Of a stretch of 64,000 nucleotides of DNA, positions 46,054 to 58,441 are shown piece after piece; the first letter of the stretch is position 1; each line of letters starts with the position of its first letter. Under the pieces are notes generated by a model. That model made no database searches and had not been told where the DNA came from. It saw nothing but the letters and a program-made list of their open reading frames with translations. This stretch comes from Camellia lanceoleosa (taxonomy: Eukaryota > Streptophyta > Magnoliopsida > Ericales > Theaceae), in NCBI GenBank assembly GCA_025200525.1, contig CM045770.1, positions 84,072,899-84,136,898 on the forward strand, given 5' to 3'. The position numbers and the translations under genes were made by a program.

Positions 46054-49000
46054 TGTTGGCTTATTTTTTCTACAAAGGAAAATATTATAAATACGAGCGT
46101 GTCAGTAAGGATTGAAAAATCTTTACAAATTAAATTTAAGCTAATTATCAAGTGATTGTGTTGACAGTTCTTTCGCCTCAACAAAGAGGACTTTAAAATT
46201 GCCAAAGTGTAAAGAAAAGAAAAATTAAAAGAAGAATGAGTGAGACGGAGAAAGATAATTGAGTGAACAATCAAAGTAATGATTACTTACCTCTACTCCT
46301 ATGCTTTGAAAAGAAAGTGCATGAAATGCTTCGAAATGAAAGTGCTGAAAATGAATGTTTCGAAATATAAATCTATGTTAAACTACTCCTAAGATAAGAA
46401 AAATGACAAAAAATATTGAAATCAATTGTCTTTGATTTGAATTCTGGATCTTTTACAATGTAGCCATGAATGGCTATTTATAGACAAATATTTGTAGGAA
46501 AAAACTTCTAGCAATAACTACCCAATAACCACTTAAAACTACCCACTTTTCCATCTTCATTCCCACAATGCCACATATTCCTCCATGTCTTCATAACTTC
46601 CTTTAACTTCCAATTAATGCTCCATGTTCTCCACTTCATTCTCCATCATCTTTTCACATTTCATAACTTCTCACAACCTTCAAATGAATAAGAGGATGTT
46701 ATATGTCCTGCAATTATATAAATAATAAATAATAATAAAAATTACAGATTTATGGTGCCAACATTACCTCCCGCGGCCCTTAAAAATGATGTTTACTTGA
46801 ATTTTTGAAGGGCCGAACCAAACACATGACTAATCTAAGTAATAAAGTGCTTCGAATAATATTAACAAAGTGCTTCGAATGATGTAATAGCACCAATGAA
46901 GTGCTTCGAATGAGTATGAAATTATGACTCGATGTCTCGAATGCTAGCTATTATGGACTAGTAACAAGCTTCGAAGGTGGTATAAAGGATCAAAATCATC
47001 TTTCGAAGGTTAAAAGTGCCGACAAAGGACAAATTACATCCTTAGAAATATTCGGCAAAGTTTCGAAGGTTCACAACTACCATTATTGTTTCTTCGAAAC
47101 TGTTAATGCAAGATGGAGTGCTTCAAAGCTTACAAAATTATGGCAAAAGGGCCTTCGAAGCAACTTTTAGCCAACATTGTGGTTATTCAAATTTTGTATG
47201 TTTTGGTTCATACATAATTAATGAAAATATTAATTTTGTGCTTCGAACCAATTATTAATTCTTCGAAGACATCAAAAATTGTTGTTCTTCGAACCAACTT
47301 ATCATGCCAAAAATAGGCATTATTCGACAACTAATTAATTGCCATTTTACATATATTTGAAGAGAGATACGCATTTCGAAAGTTTTCTCACCCCATGTTA
47401 CATTTCGAAGGTGTTTATTGATAACAAAACCACCATTCGAAAGCCACATATGTTACTAAAGGATCAAAGTCGTCATTCGAAAGTGCTCACGACATCTCTT
47501 CATACAAAATCCAAAGAGTTGGATTACTATGAAATTAGTTTGGCATTTTAACAAGCCATTAATGGCTATAAAATGATATTTCAATGAATAACATGCTTCG
47601 AAGTGTCTTTGGATATATTTCGAAGGTAACCACAAAACCAAATGATGATGGTTTTATGGATCAACCATATTTTTGGCCCAATATATTTCAATAACGAAAT
47701 ATTATTTGCTAGCCATTCCATCAAAGTCAACGTTTGATGTGATCCACAAATCTAAAATGGATTTCAAATAACATAAGTCATGGTATAGTGTGGCCATGAA
47801 AATTTATACTTTTTTACACCTTGAAAAATGTCAAAATTTTTGAATTCATAAACAGTGGCTTGTTCATTATTCTTGACCATGTTTGCTTTAAAAACGTGAC
47901 TTTTGCCGAATTAATTTTCATAATTATTTGGCAAAGTGGGTTGTTTTTCCATGTTAGCCATTAATGACTTATGAAAATCACTCATAAATATGTTATTTTC
48001 ATGACTTGACTCTCTAAAAATTAGTTTTGAGACCTCCTGAGCCATGCATGGAACATCATTCTTAGCCAAATTTGGCTCCAAAACATGCTATTTCATTATG
48101 TTAATTTCATAATTTGACTTTTTAAAAACGGACTCTTGAATCTCCCGAGCCATTGATGAAATCAACTCTTTGCTTTTGCTATTTTCAACCATAGAAAAAT
48201 TCTTAAAAAATTCACTAATTTCGGCCATTAAAGTCTCAGTTAATGGCTTGGTAGTGAGAGTTGATAACTCATCATTCCATTGGCGAATTTCCATATCAAG
48301 TTGATGAATTTCTCCAATTAAATGGTGTCTTTTTTCTTCCACCAAATAATATTGTAATAGATAAAAGTTTATTTCATTAAGAAAATAGATCTCTTCTTGA
48401 AGATCCAAATTTTTTCTTTCACGCCAATATATTTCAAATTGACAAGTTCGAATGGCGAAATCCAAATCGTTTATCATTTCTTACACTTGGCAGTCTCACT
48501 GGGCGTGTCAAAAATGTTGGCTTATTTTTCCTACGAAGGAAAATATTATAAATACGAGCGTGCCAGTAAGGATTGAAAAATCCTTACGGATTAAATTCAA
48601 GTCAATTATCAAGCGATTGTGTTGACAGTTCTTTCGCCTCAACAAAGAGGACTTCAAAATTGCCAAAGTGTAGGGAAAAGAAAAATTAAAAAAAGAATGA
48701 GGGAGACGGAGAAAGATGATTGAGTGAACAATCAAAGTAATGATTACTTACCTCTACTCCTATACTTTGAAAAGGAAGTGCATGAAATGCTTCGAAATGA
48801 AAGTGCTAAAAATAAATGTTTCGAAATATAAATCTATGTTAAACTACTCCTAAGATAAGGAAAATGACAAGAAATATTGAAATCAATTATCTTTGATTTG
48901 AATTCTGAATCTTTTACAATGTAGCCATGAATGGCTATTTATAGACAAATATTTGTAAGAAAAAACTTCTAGCAATAACTACATAATAACCACTTAAAAC

Positions 49001-49224
49001 TACCCACTTTTCCTTCTTCATTCATACAATGCCACATATTCCTCCATGTCTTCATAACTTCCTTTAATTTCCAATTAATGTTCCATGTTCTCCACTTCAT
49101 TCTCCATCATCTTTTCACATTTCATAACTTCTCACAACCTCCAAATGAATAAGAGGATGCTACATGTCCTGTAATTACTTGAATAATAAATAATAATAAA
49201 AATTGCAGATTTATGATGCCAACA
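46054..49224 (-). mobile_element. Non-autonomous LTR retrotransposon
   Basis: Two 710-bp LTRs (46054-46763 and 48515-49224) start TGTTGGCTTATTTTT and end GATGCCAACA or GGTGCCAACA. Flanks ATGGC and ATGAC look like one 5-bp duplication with a change. The 1.75-kb inside has no gag, RT or integrase. On the minus strand the start next to the right LTR reads TTTTTGACACGCCCAGTGAG, which I take as the primer-site side, and the left LTR is preceded on that strand by a purine-rich GGGCCGCGGGAGG. The interior is dense in TTCGAA. The LTRs differ at only a few percent of positions by eye, so the insertion is fairly recent. Confidence 0.82.
48088..48477 (-). CDS. Small coiled-coil protein of the non-autonomous LTR element (uncertain)
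   Basis: A 129-residue open frame begins 37 bp inside the element's presumed 5' LTR and reads MINDLDFAIRTCQFEIYWRE onward. It is rich in Glu, Leu, Ile and Lys with a heptad-like pattern over residues 20-95, and ends in a Lys/Ser-rich tail. I recognise no domain. Its position, where gag normally starts, suggests a relic or substitute gag-like protein. It could equally be chance, since no homologue comparison was possible. Confidence 0.4.
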   Translation of the reverse strand: MINDLDFAIRTCQFEIYWRERKNLDLQEEIYFLNEINFYLLQYYLVEEKRHHLIGEIHQLDMEIRQWNDELSTLTTKPLTETLMAEISEFFKNFSMVENSKSKELISSMAREIQESVFKKSNYEINIMK

Positions 49225-49317
49225 ATGACAAAAAGTGAGAAAAAAAATCACCTTATTTATTTATAATAAAATTCACCTATTTGAGTGTTAAAAAAATCAC
49301 CTCAAAAATTCAAAAAC

Positions 49318-49908
49318 TGACATGGATAGGCCCATAGAGGCCACAGCCCATAGTGAACAAACCCAAGCCCACCATTTGGACCTCATTGCATAACCTGGTT
49401 GGTAAAGTCCATGACAGCTGGAGGCCAACTGGGCATGAAGGGCCAATGGCATTCGGACATATGACAGGTGTAGGACAGGCTACATCAGCAAATAAAGATT
49501 TGCAAAGTTATTGCCACAACACATCACCATTAATGCAGCCCATAACAACATTTATTACGACAACACCTCCCCGTCGGAACAACGCCCCCCTTACCCTGAA
49601 CAAGATAAACTACAGCACAGGCTTTCGGCGAGGTAGGCACGTCGAAAGAGACAGTGAAATGATTACCAAATGATATAAGCAAGCATCGAAGACAAGAAGA
49701 AGGTTAATCTTTCTATCTCCAATCTCTCTCTATAAACTTTATCTCTTCTCCTTACTTGCTAACTTGCCCGTCGAAGGGTTCGCTGGGGGACTACCCCGTT
49801 CCCCATTGAACTACCTTGCAGGTCATCCAGTGGGCTTGACCACTCGGACGTGGGCTTGAAGAGCTTGGATTGGTCCAGTCCATTCACCGGGGACGAACTG
49901 CATCATCA
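49318..49908 (+). repeat. Solo LTR with intact 5-bp duplications
   Basis: The segment starts TGACATGGATAGGCCC and ends GAACTGCATCATCA, flanked by AAAAC on both sides (49313-49317 and 49909-49913). It is more GC-rich than its surroundings. A CTATAAACTTT box near 49730 and a pyrimidine-rich stretch behind it resemble the LTR promoter. The 106-residue plus-strand frame at 49353-49673 lies wholly inside and is not a gene. The family is not identified. Confidence 0.85.
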
Positions 49909-50100
49909 AAAACTATTCATTGAAGTCCCCCAAAAAATAATTCCAACCTCTATATGAAATTTTCCAATCACAAAATAAAGTGCTTTTTTTTATTAATTTT
50001 TTATAAAAAGATATATAAAAAAGTAGAGAGGTGATATGATACGAATAAGTATATTTATCTAAATAAGTGTACTTATTTAAGGGATGATAAACAAACTCTT

Positions 50101-51160
50101 AAGAAATATTATGATGTTTTTATCTTATTTAAACTAGCCTATCACCCGTGCTATGCACGGGATAATTATAAATATTTATATTTGTTTTAATTTTTTTTAA
50201 TATATAAATTAAATACATGGGGTTTGATCGAGGAGTTTGAAAGAATTTAATAAGTGTTTATTTATTTATTTTTTCAAAAAAAAAAAAAATTAAGAGGGAA
50301 AAAAATTAAGAGTCATTTACACAATAATTACATGGGTCTCTTGAAATGTAAAAAGTAAGAAAATTAGGATTTCATTTATTGCGTTATTCAATAGTGTAAT
50401 TATTATAATCTTTGAACCAATCACTTTAATATATAAATTAAATACATGGGGTTTGACCGAGGAGTTTGAAAGAATTTAATAAGTGTTTATTTATTTGTTT
50501 TTTCAAAAAACAAAACAAAAAAATTAAGAGGGAAAAAAATTAAGAGCCATTTACACAATAATTACATGGGTCTCTTGGGGATGTAAAAAGTAAGGAAATT
50601 AAGAAATATTATGATGTTTTTATCTTATTTAAACTAGCCTATCACCCGTGCTATGCACGGGATAATTATAAATATTTATATTTGTTTTAATTTTTTTAAT
50701 ATATAAATTAAATACATGGGGTTTGATCGAGGAGTTTGAAAGAATTTAATAAGTGTTTATTTATTTATTTTTTCAAAAAAAAAAAAATTAAGAGGGAAAA
50801 AAATTAAGAGTCATTTACACAATAATTACATGGGTCTCTTGGAATGTAAAAAGTAAGAAAATTAGGATTTCATTTATTGCGTTATTCAATAGTGTAATTA
50901 TTATAATCTTTGAACCAATCACTTTAATATATAAATTAAATACATGGGGTTTGACCGAGGAGTTTGAAAGAATTTAATAAGTGTTTATTTATTTGTTTTT
51001 TCAAAAAACAAAACAAAAAAATTAAGAGGGAAAAAAATTAAGAGCCATTTACACAATAATTACATGGGTCTCTTGGGATGTAAAAAGTAAGGAAATTAGG
51101 ATTTCATTTATTGCGTTATTCAATAGTGTAATTATTATAATCTTTGAACCAATCACCAAG
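50101..51160. repeat. 500-bp tandem duplication with nested ~245-bp repeats
   Basis: 50101-50600 and 50601-51100 are near-identical, and the shared text includes ~30 bp of host flank outside the Helitron (AAGAAATATTATGATGTTTT). Inside each unit a ~245-bp sequence starting TATAAATTAAATACATGGGG occurs twice, the second time with GACCGAGG for GATCGAGG. The first half thus lacks a Helitron 5' end. Confidence 0.85.
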
Positions 51161-51270
51161 TCAATTTTTTTTTTAAAAAAAATAAAAAATTAGGAAATTA
51201 GGATTGACATGTTGGAGCTTCCACAAGCCTTGGGGTTTAAAAGACCCTTTTACTTAATATATAGTATAGA
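50134..51270 (-). mobile_element. Non-autonomous Helitron with duplicated 3' end
   Basis: On the minus strand it starts TCTATACTATATATTAAG, the classic plant Helitron 5' end. It ends with the hairpin CCCGTGCATAGCACGGG followed by TGATAGGCTAG. It sits exactly between a host A and T with no duplication, as Helitrons do. A second, identical 3' end with hairpin lies at 50634-50662, 500 bp inside. There are no Rep/helicase coding sequences. Confidence 0.85.
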
Positions 51271-53390
51271 TGAGTCATAGAACTTGTTGAATTCTAGTTG
51301 ATGATTAATTTTATACATAAAAAACATAAAACTTTAATTATTATGAGGGTTTTGACGTTGGGCTTATTTCGCTTGTAGTTCATTTCGATGATTATAATTG
51401 TTTACTTTTTAAATATTTATATAAAAAATTAAATTAATTAATCACATAGTTATATTATATTTTTATTATAAAAAATTGATAATTTATTTTTGAAATTATA
51501 TTTGTTATTTATTTTTTTAATACAAATATAATTTAAATATATAATTATTAATATTCAATCATTTTAATTTTTTTATACAAACATTTTAATCAATAATAAA
51601 TTAATAAATTTATAAAATAAACGGTTTGAATCAATAAAGTCATCCAAAGTAGGCCCACCAAACCCAATTAAGCCATCTCCTAATTATAAAATATTACATA
51701 TAAATTAAAATGCCATTATATCTAATTTGATGAGCATGCTAAAATTAAAAAAAAAAATTAATAAAATGAAAACAAATTAAAAATTAGAATACTATATGTA
51801 TTAATTGATATATTAATTAATGTATCAATATATGTTATGACATATGTTGAAAAAAAAAATTATGATATTATAAATTCAAAATTATAATTTCACATATTAT
51901 ATAAATTATAAGAATTTAATTTTTTTAAAATTATATGATATTACCTATTAATATATTAATTGACTAATTGGTGGATATTATGAGATGCGTTTAGTAAACG
52001 ACGAATTATGAATTGGAAACAACATTTTCTTGGGCGACAGAAACAAGAGGAGAGAAAGAAGAGAGAGTCTCACCATGTTCTGAGGGGTAGACAAATACAT
52101 ATAATTTTGTACAAAACCTTCCTAATTTTCACCTTCTTTGTTGTTTTGCAATATACAATCATATATCATAAAACCCTTTTCTGGGTTTCAATCAGTGTGT
52201 TTGGTTTGAGTTTTTTGAATTAAATTTTTTGAAAATTAATTTTTTTGGTTTTCGTATTTTTTTTGTTTTCAGTGAATATTTTTTAAATATTAAACATTTT
52301 TTTTTATTTTTTTAGATGCACCTTACTTAGATGTATTTAAAAAATAAAAAATTTGTGAAAAAATATTTTAAAAAATTAATAAATACATAAAAATATAAAA
52401 AATATACTGAATTTTTGTATTTTTTTATATTTTTGATATTTGGTGAATTTTTTAAAGATTTTTTTTACAATTTTTTTACTTTTTAAGTGTATTTATATTA
52501 GGTGGGTCTAAAAAATAAAAAAAATTGCTTAAAATATTAAAAAAAATAAAAAAATACGAAAAATAAAAAAATAAAATTTTTTAAAAAGTGAAGACAAGCA
52601 ATGTTATTTATTTATATTTTTGTTTTCACTTCATTTTTCTAGTGGAAATCAAGACCCTGTTTCAGTAGGAAAAGTAATCTGTTCATATTTGACATTTTTG
52701 GGTTCATTCTAGAAGAAAATGTTCACAGTGAGTCCTCTCTCTTCTCCTTTTCTTGGAATCATGAGAAGAAACATTTTTAGCAATTTGATTTTTTTTTTTT
52801 TTAATAACCCATTTGTGTACTCTTCTTATTTTTTGTTCCCAATTAGCTAAACTTCATACTAGTAGTGATGGTTAGTGTTTGATTAGATTTTCTGTGTGTT
52901 TTTCTTTATCTGTACTGTGCAAATTGAATCTTCTATTAATAAATATATGCTTATTTAATTGTTTAGATTTTTAATTTCCAAATTAATGCAAAAAAATAAT
53001 CATGGGTTTGACGTATTTCTTTTTCAACTGCTATTTTGAAAATTCTAAGATTTTTTTAAAAAAGCATATTACAGATTGTATCTTGCTGAATTTCCACGGC
53101 AATGAAAAGAAGTTCAAAGAATTGGTCACATGTTTGACTTGAACTTTTGGGTCCAAAAAAAGAGATGAGTATCAATACTTTATATCCAAGTTGATGTATA
53201 TATTTTAGTTTCTTCACATGATTCCTGCTGAAAGAAGCCCTACAATTAGGGTTCATTTTGCTCTTGTGGCTCTCAACAATTCCCGGTGATTCATGGCCCG
53301 ATATTCACTGAATTCTTGATTTTCATTGTTCTACAGATCAAATCCTCTCACTGAAATCACGAGCCGCGGTGAGATTTTTGATTACGCACC
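51271..53390. other. AT-rich interval upstream of the CNGC gene
   Basis: No gene is seen apart from the likely 5' UTR and promoter of the CNGC gene near its right end. At about 52200-52580 there is a diverged relative of the foldback element's arm (AGTGAATATTTTTTAAAT, TTAGATGCACCTTACTTAGA, AAAAATTAATAAATACATAA; compare 39300-39450). The 71-residue frame at 52008-52223 ends in it and is not convincing. Confidence 0.6.
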
Positions 53391-56300
53391 ATGGCTTATG
53401 GTAATTCAAGATCTGTCAGGTCTGTCTCTTTGTGAATTTAATTTGGTCAACGTTCTTTAATTTAGCTTTTAGCTCATGATCAGTACATACTTTGATGTAG
53501 CAATCAGCTTCCAAGTATGATGTTTACATGAAAACCTTACTAGTAATTTAGCTTATAGCTTATGATCAGTTCATACTTTGATGTAACAATTAGTTTCTAA
53601 GGATATGTTTACATGAAAACCTTAACAGATTTCAAGATGATCTTGAATTAGAGAAATTGCCAACAATCAATAGAGACAGTGTGGTTAAGGTTAAATACAA
53701 GATTGATGGTACACAAATATCAGAATCTAGCTCTAGGAATTCTGAGAAGGAGACTGGGATGACAGGAAGATCACTGAAAGCTAAAGTACTGTCCAGAGTC
53801 TTCTCTGAGGATTATGAGAGAGTGAAGAGAAAGATATTGGATCCTCGAGGACCGACTATTCAACGATGGAACAAGATTTTCTTAGTAGCTTGTTTAGTTT
53901 CTTTGTTTGTGGATCCTCTCTTCTTTTACTTGCCAGAGGTCCAAGACGATATTTGCATAGATATTGGATATACCCTTGAAGTCGTCCTCACAATTATCAG
54001 ATCAATTGCAGATGTGTTTTACATGATTCAGATATATGTCCGGTTTCGTACCGCTTATGTGGCGCCTTCTTCTCGTGTATTTGGGAGAGGAGAGCTTGTT
54101 ATAGACACCTCAAAGATCGCCGCGAGATATTTAAGGAAGAGCTTTTGGATCGATGTCATTGCTGCCATGCCTGTTCCTCAAGTATGCCAATAAAAATTTC
54201 TTCAATTCAAGCCTTTGCATTGTACAATAGTGTTGTCATATGTTGAAAAAGGGCTTTGTTTTTGTTGTTTACATTTCAGCTATTGATTTGGATCATTATC
54301 CCCAACCTAGGTGGTTCGACAATGGCAAACACCAAAAATGTCCTAAGATTCTTTCTCATTCTTCAGTACCTACCAAGGCTTTTTCTCATATTTCCTCTCT
54401 CAGCGCAAATTGTCAAGGCTACTGGTGTTGTGACCGAAACGGCATGGGCAGGGGCTGCTTATAACTTGATGCTCTACATGTTGGCAAGTCATGTAAGTAC
54501 AAACAAACCAACTTTTATCCAGTTTTAAGCTCATATTCCTTTACAGATCACTACTGTTAACAAGAGGTGTGCTTGTCTTATTTGTGGAAGTGGGCAATTG
54601 CCAAACCGCATGAATCTTGTTATTTAGTTACTTCATTTCTTGTCTCTTTTCTGTATGCCGTATGATGTTATGTACTCTACCTTATCGTTTCATTTTTTCT
54701 GGTGTTAGTTACTGCCACTGCTCTGCAAGGCATGGTTGTTAAACAATAGCATTAGAATATGTATTGGTATTGGTGATACTGTCACATATCGGTTGATATG
54801 TTGGTAAATATCAATATGAAAAGTCTAAAATCCCAATACGTATCAGCTGATGCAATATGCATTGGCTGATATTTAAAACCCTGGCCATAGGGCCCTCAGT
54901 CGCAGATGGAAATTGTAGTAGCACATTAAGCTTAGTCAAATATAATTTTGTGCATTACATTGATAGCTCACCCTAGTCTTGGTGATTCATACCTATCAAA
55001 GGCTTGGTAATTGATACTTTGTCAAGTTGTTTGTGATTCAAAAACGGTTTGAACTCGAGCTTTGTGCTCCTTTTGATTCTAAAGAGACAGATTTCAAGTC
55101 TTGTTCTATCCCCATCACCTAGTAATTAAGCACACTTTGTGTTAGGAAAAATTGATGATTCTCCACAAGTAAATCAATCAATGGGAATAAAAACTAATGC
55201 GGAAAAATTAAATCAAAGGCAACACAAGAATTTTTACGTGGTTCCGTCAATGTGAGGTACGTCCACGGGATCGAAATCCGATTCCACTATCAACCAAATA
55301 AGTTCCAAACGATTACAAACGAGACACTAATGGTCTCACAAAACCACCCTTAGGTGAATTCCAAATAATCACAAATAAACAAGAGGGAAGACCTCACCAA
55401 ATAGATGAACCAAAATCTTCAGAATCAGAGTTGTAGAAGATCTAAAATAATAACCAAAATCAACATCGAACCGAATCACCCGCTTCAAAGTAGAGCAACA
55501 AACCAAAGTACCAATTCTTGTTTGACCAAGTCAAAACCCAAAGCAACAATTAATACAAATTGAAAACCCAGCAAGTTGAGTTATTAACTAAGCACAGTTG
55601 CCGAAGCAAGTTTTCTACTGCCGCCTCCTTCTACTTCGGATGAACAATACCAATAATAATATATTGTGAATCTAGGGTTTTGTAATCAAACCCTAATTGT
55701 TACTAAATTGGATTGGGTCTCCACAAATATAATATATAAAAATATATTATACTAAACCAAGCCAAATTAAAATTCTTTTAACAAACAAATTGGGTCCCAC
55801 ACTCCAATAAGGAGGTATACCCAACAATTTTGTTCAACCTATTATATGAGTTCTTGAATAGGATTAATTTGATTTCAAGTCTTGAATATGACCGAAATGT
55901 TTTTTTCAACCCATTACATGAATTGTTTGTTTCTGTTGTTTTCCAAATGTAGGTCTTAGGAGCTTGCTGGTACCTTCTGTCAATTGAGAGACAAGAATCA
56001 TGTTGGAGAAAAGCCTGCCATCTTGATAATCAACCTTGTCAGTCTGACTTCTTTGATTGCCACAAGGTCGAGGACCCAAAAAGAAAGGCGTGGTTCCTAT
56101 CAAGCAATGTCACAAATCTATGCGATCCAAATAATGATTCTTATTCATTCGGTATCTACGGTGATGCAACCATATCTCACGTTACATCCACAAAGTTCTT
56201 CAACAAGTACTTCTATTGCCTTTGGTGGGGACTTAAGAACTTGAGGTAAGACTTTTGTTGAACTCTCTCTGTTTACTTCCTCCCATGATAGGAACGAAAT

Positions 56301-58441
56301 AAATACATCGTATATTCATTAAATAGAAAAAAAAATGATCTCTCTCATACTATTTGGAAGAAGATCTTCGAGATGGAAGAATATATTCTCTCCGTTTGTC
56401 TTGGTGAAAAATGTTTTCTGCATTTTTTGGCATTTTAGTATGACAGAAAATGAAAATCAATGGAAGTGTTTTCGTGATTAACAGAAACCAAGTTTATTTG
56501 TGCAGCACTTTGAAAGGTAAAAAACGTTTTTCGGACTAAAATCTTACCAATTTACCACCACCACTGTCTTCACCACCACCTCCACTACCACCACACTACC
56601 ACCACTAGCACCATCTCAACACCACCACTAATACCACCATCGACACATTAGTTTCAAGATTGCAACCAAACATAGAAGAAATGTTTTCCGCCAAAACAAG
56701 CATAGCGCTATATCTTTTTCTCGATCCTACTTTTTACAACCTCCATTTGGGTTCCATTTTTAAATGACCTACGTGTGATAAAAATGTCATTGTCACGCCA
56801 TTCTAGATGAGTTTTCTGTATAAAAATTTGTTTGTAGATCATTTTCCTTTTAGTTTTATTTCCAATGCTTATTTTTATCAAAATATGCAGCTCTCTAGGA
56901 CAAAATCTTTCCACAAGCACTTATGTCGGAGAAATAAGCTTTGCCATCATAATCGCAACTCTTGGATTGGTTCTCTTTGCATTGCTTATCGGAAATATGC
57001 AAGTGAGTCCAGCAACATATATTATCTGCCCAGTTTAGTTTCCATTGATCTACAGTCATTCCCAAATACTGATATATTTCATTGGCAGACATATCTCCAA
57101 TCCACAACGGTTCGGTTAGAAGAATGGAGGATCAAGAGAACTGACACAGAGCAATGGATGCGCCATAGGCAGCTGCCTCCGGAACTGAGGCAATCTGTGA
57201 GGAAATACGATCAGTACAAGTGGGTGGCGACTCGTGGAGTTGATGAAGAAACTCTTCTCAAAGGCCTGCCAATGGATCTCCGGAGAGACATCAAACGCCA
57301 CCTCTGCCTTGATCTTGTTCGCCGAGTAAGTCACAAAGATTATTCCTTCTTGTTCCCATTGATGATCCAATGTTGATTGTTAATTCAAAAAATTTCTTCA
57401 GATAGTGTAAACCAATCTATGTAACCCCCAAGAAGAAACAAAATAGACTACAAGGTGAGTTGGAATAGACACTATTGAGGGATAATGGCCGGATGTCGTG
57501 GGGACTCACCGGAGGTGTTGGTCGGAGGAGGGAGTTGCCAGTGACGGTGGCTGGAGGTGGTAGAGGGAGGAGGGAAAAAAAATTTATTTACGAAACAAGG
57601 GAATGCATCTTTTTTTTTGGTTTCCTAAATTTTGTTTTCAATTTTCAAATTTTTTGTAAACATTGCAATACATGTAAACGTTACTAAATGTGCCTAAAGA
57701 ATCAATTTGAGTCTCATATGTGCTTTTAAATGGAATAAACAGGTGCCACTGTTTGATCAAATGGATGAAAGGATGCTAGATGCCATATGCGAGAGGCTCA
57801 AACCTGCGCTGTGCACGCAAGGCACATCCTTAGTACGCGAAGGTGACACAGTCAACGAGATGCTCTTCATAATCCGAGGCAACCTTGATTCCTACACCAC
57901 CAATGGCGGCCGAACTGGTTTCTTCAACTCATGCCGCATCGGCCCTGGTGACTTCTGCGGCGAGGAACTGCTGACATGGGCCCTCGATCCGCGTCCAAGT
58001 GTCACCTTCCCCTCATCCACCCGCACAGTGAAAGCCCTTTCCGAAGTGGAGGCATTTGCTCTCCTAGCAGAGGACTTGAAGTTCGTCGCATCACAGTTTC
58101 GGAGACTCCATAGCAAACAACTTAGACACAAGTTCCGGTTCTATTCACACCAGTGGCGGACATGGGCTGCCTGTTTCGTACAAGCAGCATGGCGGCGATA
58201 TAAGAAGAGGAAGAGTGTAGCGGAGCTCAAGGCTAAGGAGTGCCCCGTGGTGGGTGAATCTGAGCTGATGGTTGGACAATTGGACATGGACGTGCCTCCA
58301 CCTGGTTCGGGACTCGCTGTCTATGCTGTGAGGTTGGCTGCGAGCACGAGGAGGGGTGGCAACAAGGTTTCTGGATCGGATTCAAGTGTCGTCAGCTCTT
58401 TGCAGAAGCCAGCAGAACCGGATTTTTCTGTGGAGGAGTGA
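53391..58441 (+). CDS. CNGC15: Cyclic-nucleotide-gated channel (group III type, CNGC15-like)
   Basis: Seven exons fit GT-AG rules: 53391-53419, 53629-54181, 54280-54492, 55953-56245, 56891-57002, 57089-57325 and 57743-58441. Their lengths sum to 2136, giving 711 residues, the usual CNGC size. The start gives a short NSRSVR-type N-terminus continued by FQDDLELEK. Exon 2 has LDPRGPTIQRWNK and the S1-S4 region (FLVACLVSLFVDPLFFYLP, RTAYVAPSSRVFGRGELV). Exons 4-5 encode the pore, with GLKNLSSLGQN giving a GQN filter. The C-linker follows, then a cyclic-nucleotide-binding domain with GDFCGEELLTWAL and a calmodulin-binding IQ motif (FVQAAWRRYKKRK). Such channels pass calcium across plasma or nuclear membranes. 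Assignment to CNGC15 rests on the N-terminus and is less certain than family membership. The third intron is long and holds an LTR-like insertion. Confidence 0.9.
55140..55826 (+). repeat. Solo LTR-like insertion in intron 3 of the CNGC gene
   Basis: The stretch starts TGTTAGGAAAAATTG and ends TATACCCAACA. TGTTRGG...CCAACA termini and ACGTGGTTCCGTCAATGTGA are seen in plant Copia-type LTRs. The flanks CTTTG and ATTTTG are similar but not identical, so the exact ends are uncertain. It does not disturb the splice sites at 54493 and 55952. Confidence 0.6.
56396..56703. mobile_element. MITE-like element with an (ACC)n tract in intron 4
   Basis: TTTGTCTTGGTGAAAAATGT on the left is the approximate inverse of ACATTTCTTCTATG.../GCCAAAACAAGC on the right. 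The centre has CACCACCACCT-type repeats at 56565-56645. The assignment is based only on the imperfect inverted ends. Confidence 0.5.

Noticed and set aside
49353..49673. 106-residue plus-strand frame
   Set aside because: It lies entirely within a solo LTR with intact target duplications.
52008..52223. 71-residue plus-strand frame upstream of the CNGC gene
   Set aside because: It runs into AT-rich repeat sequence, shows no domain and has no sign of splicing or conservation.
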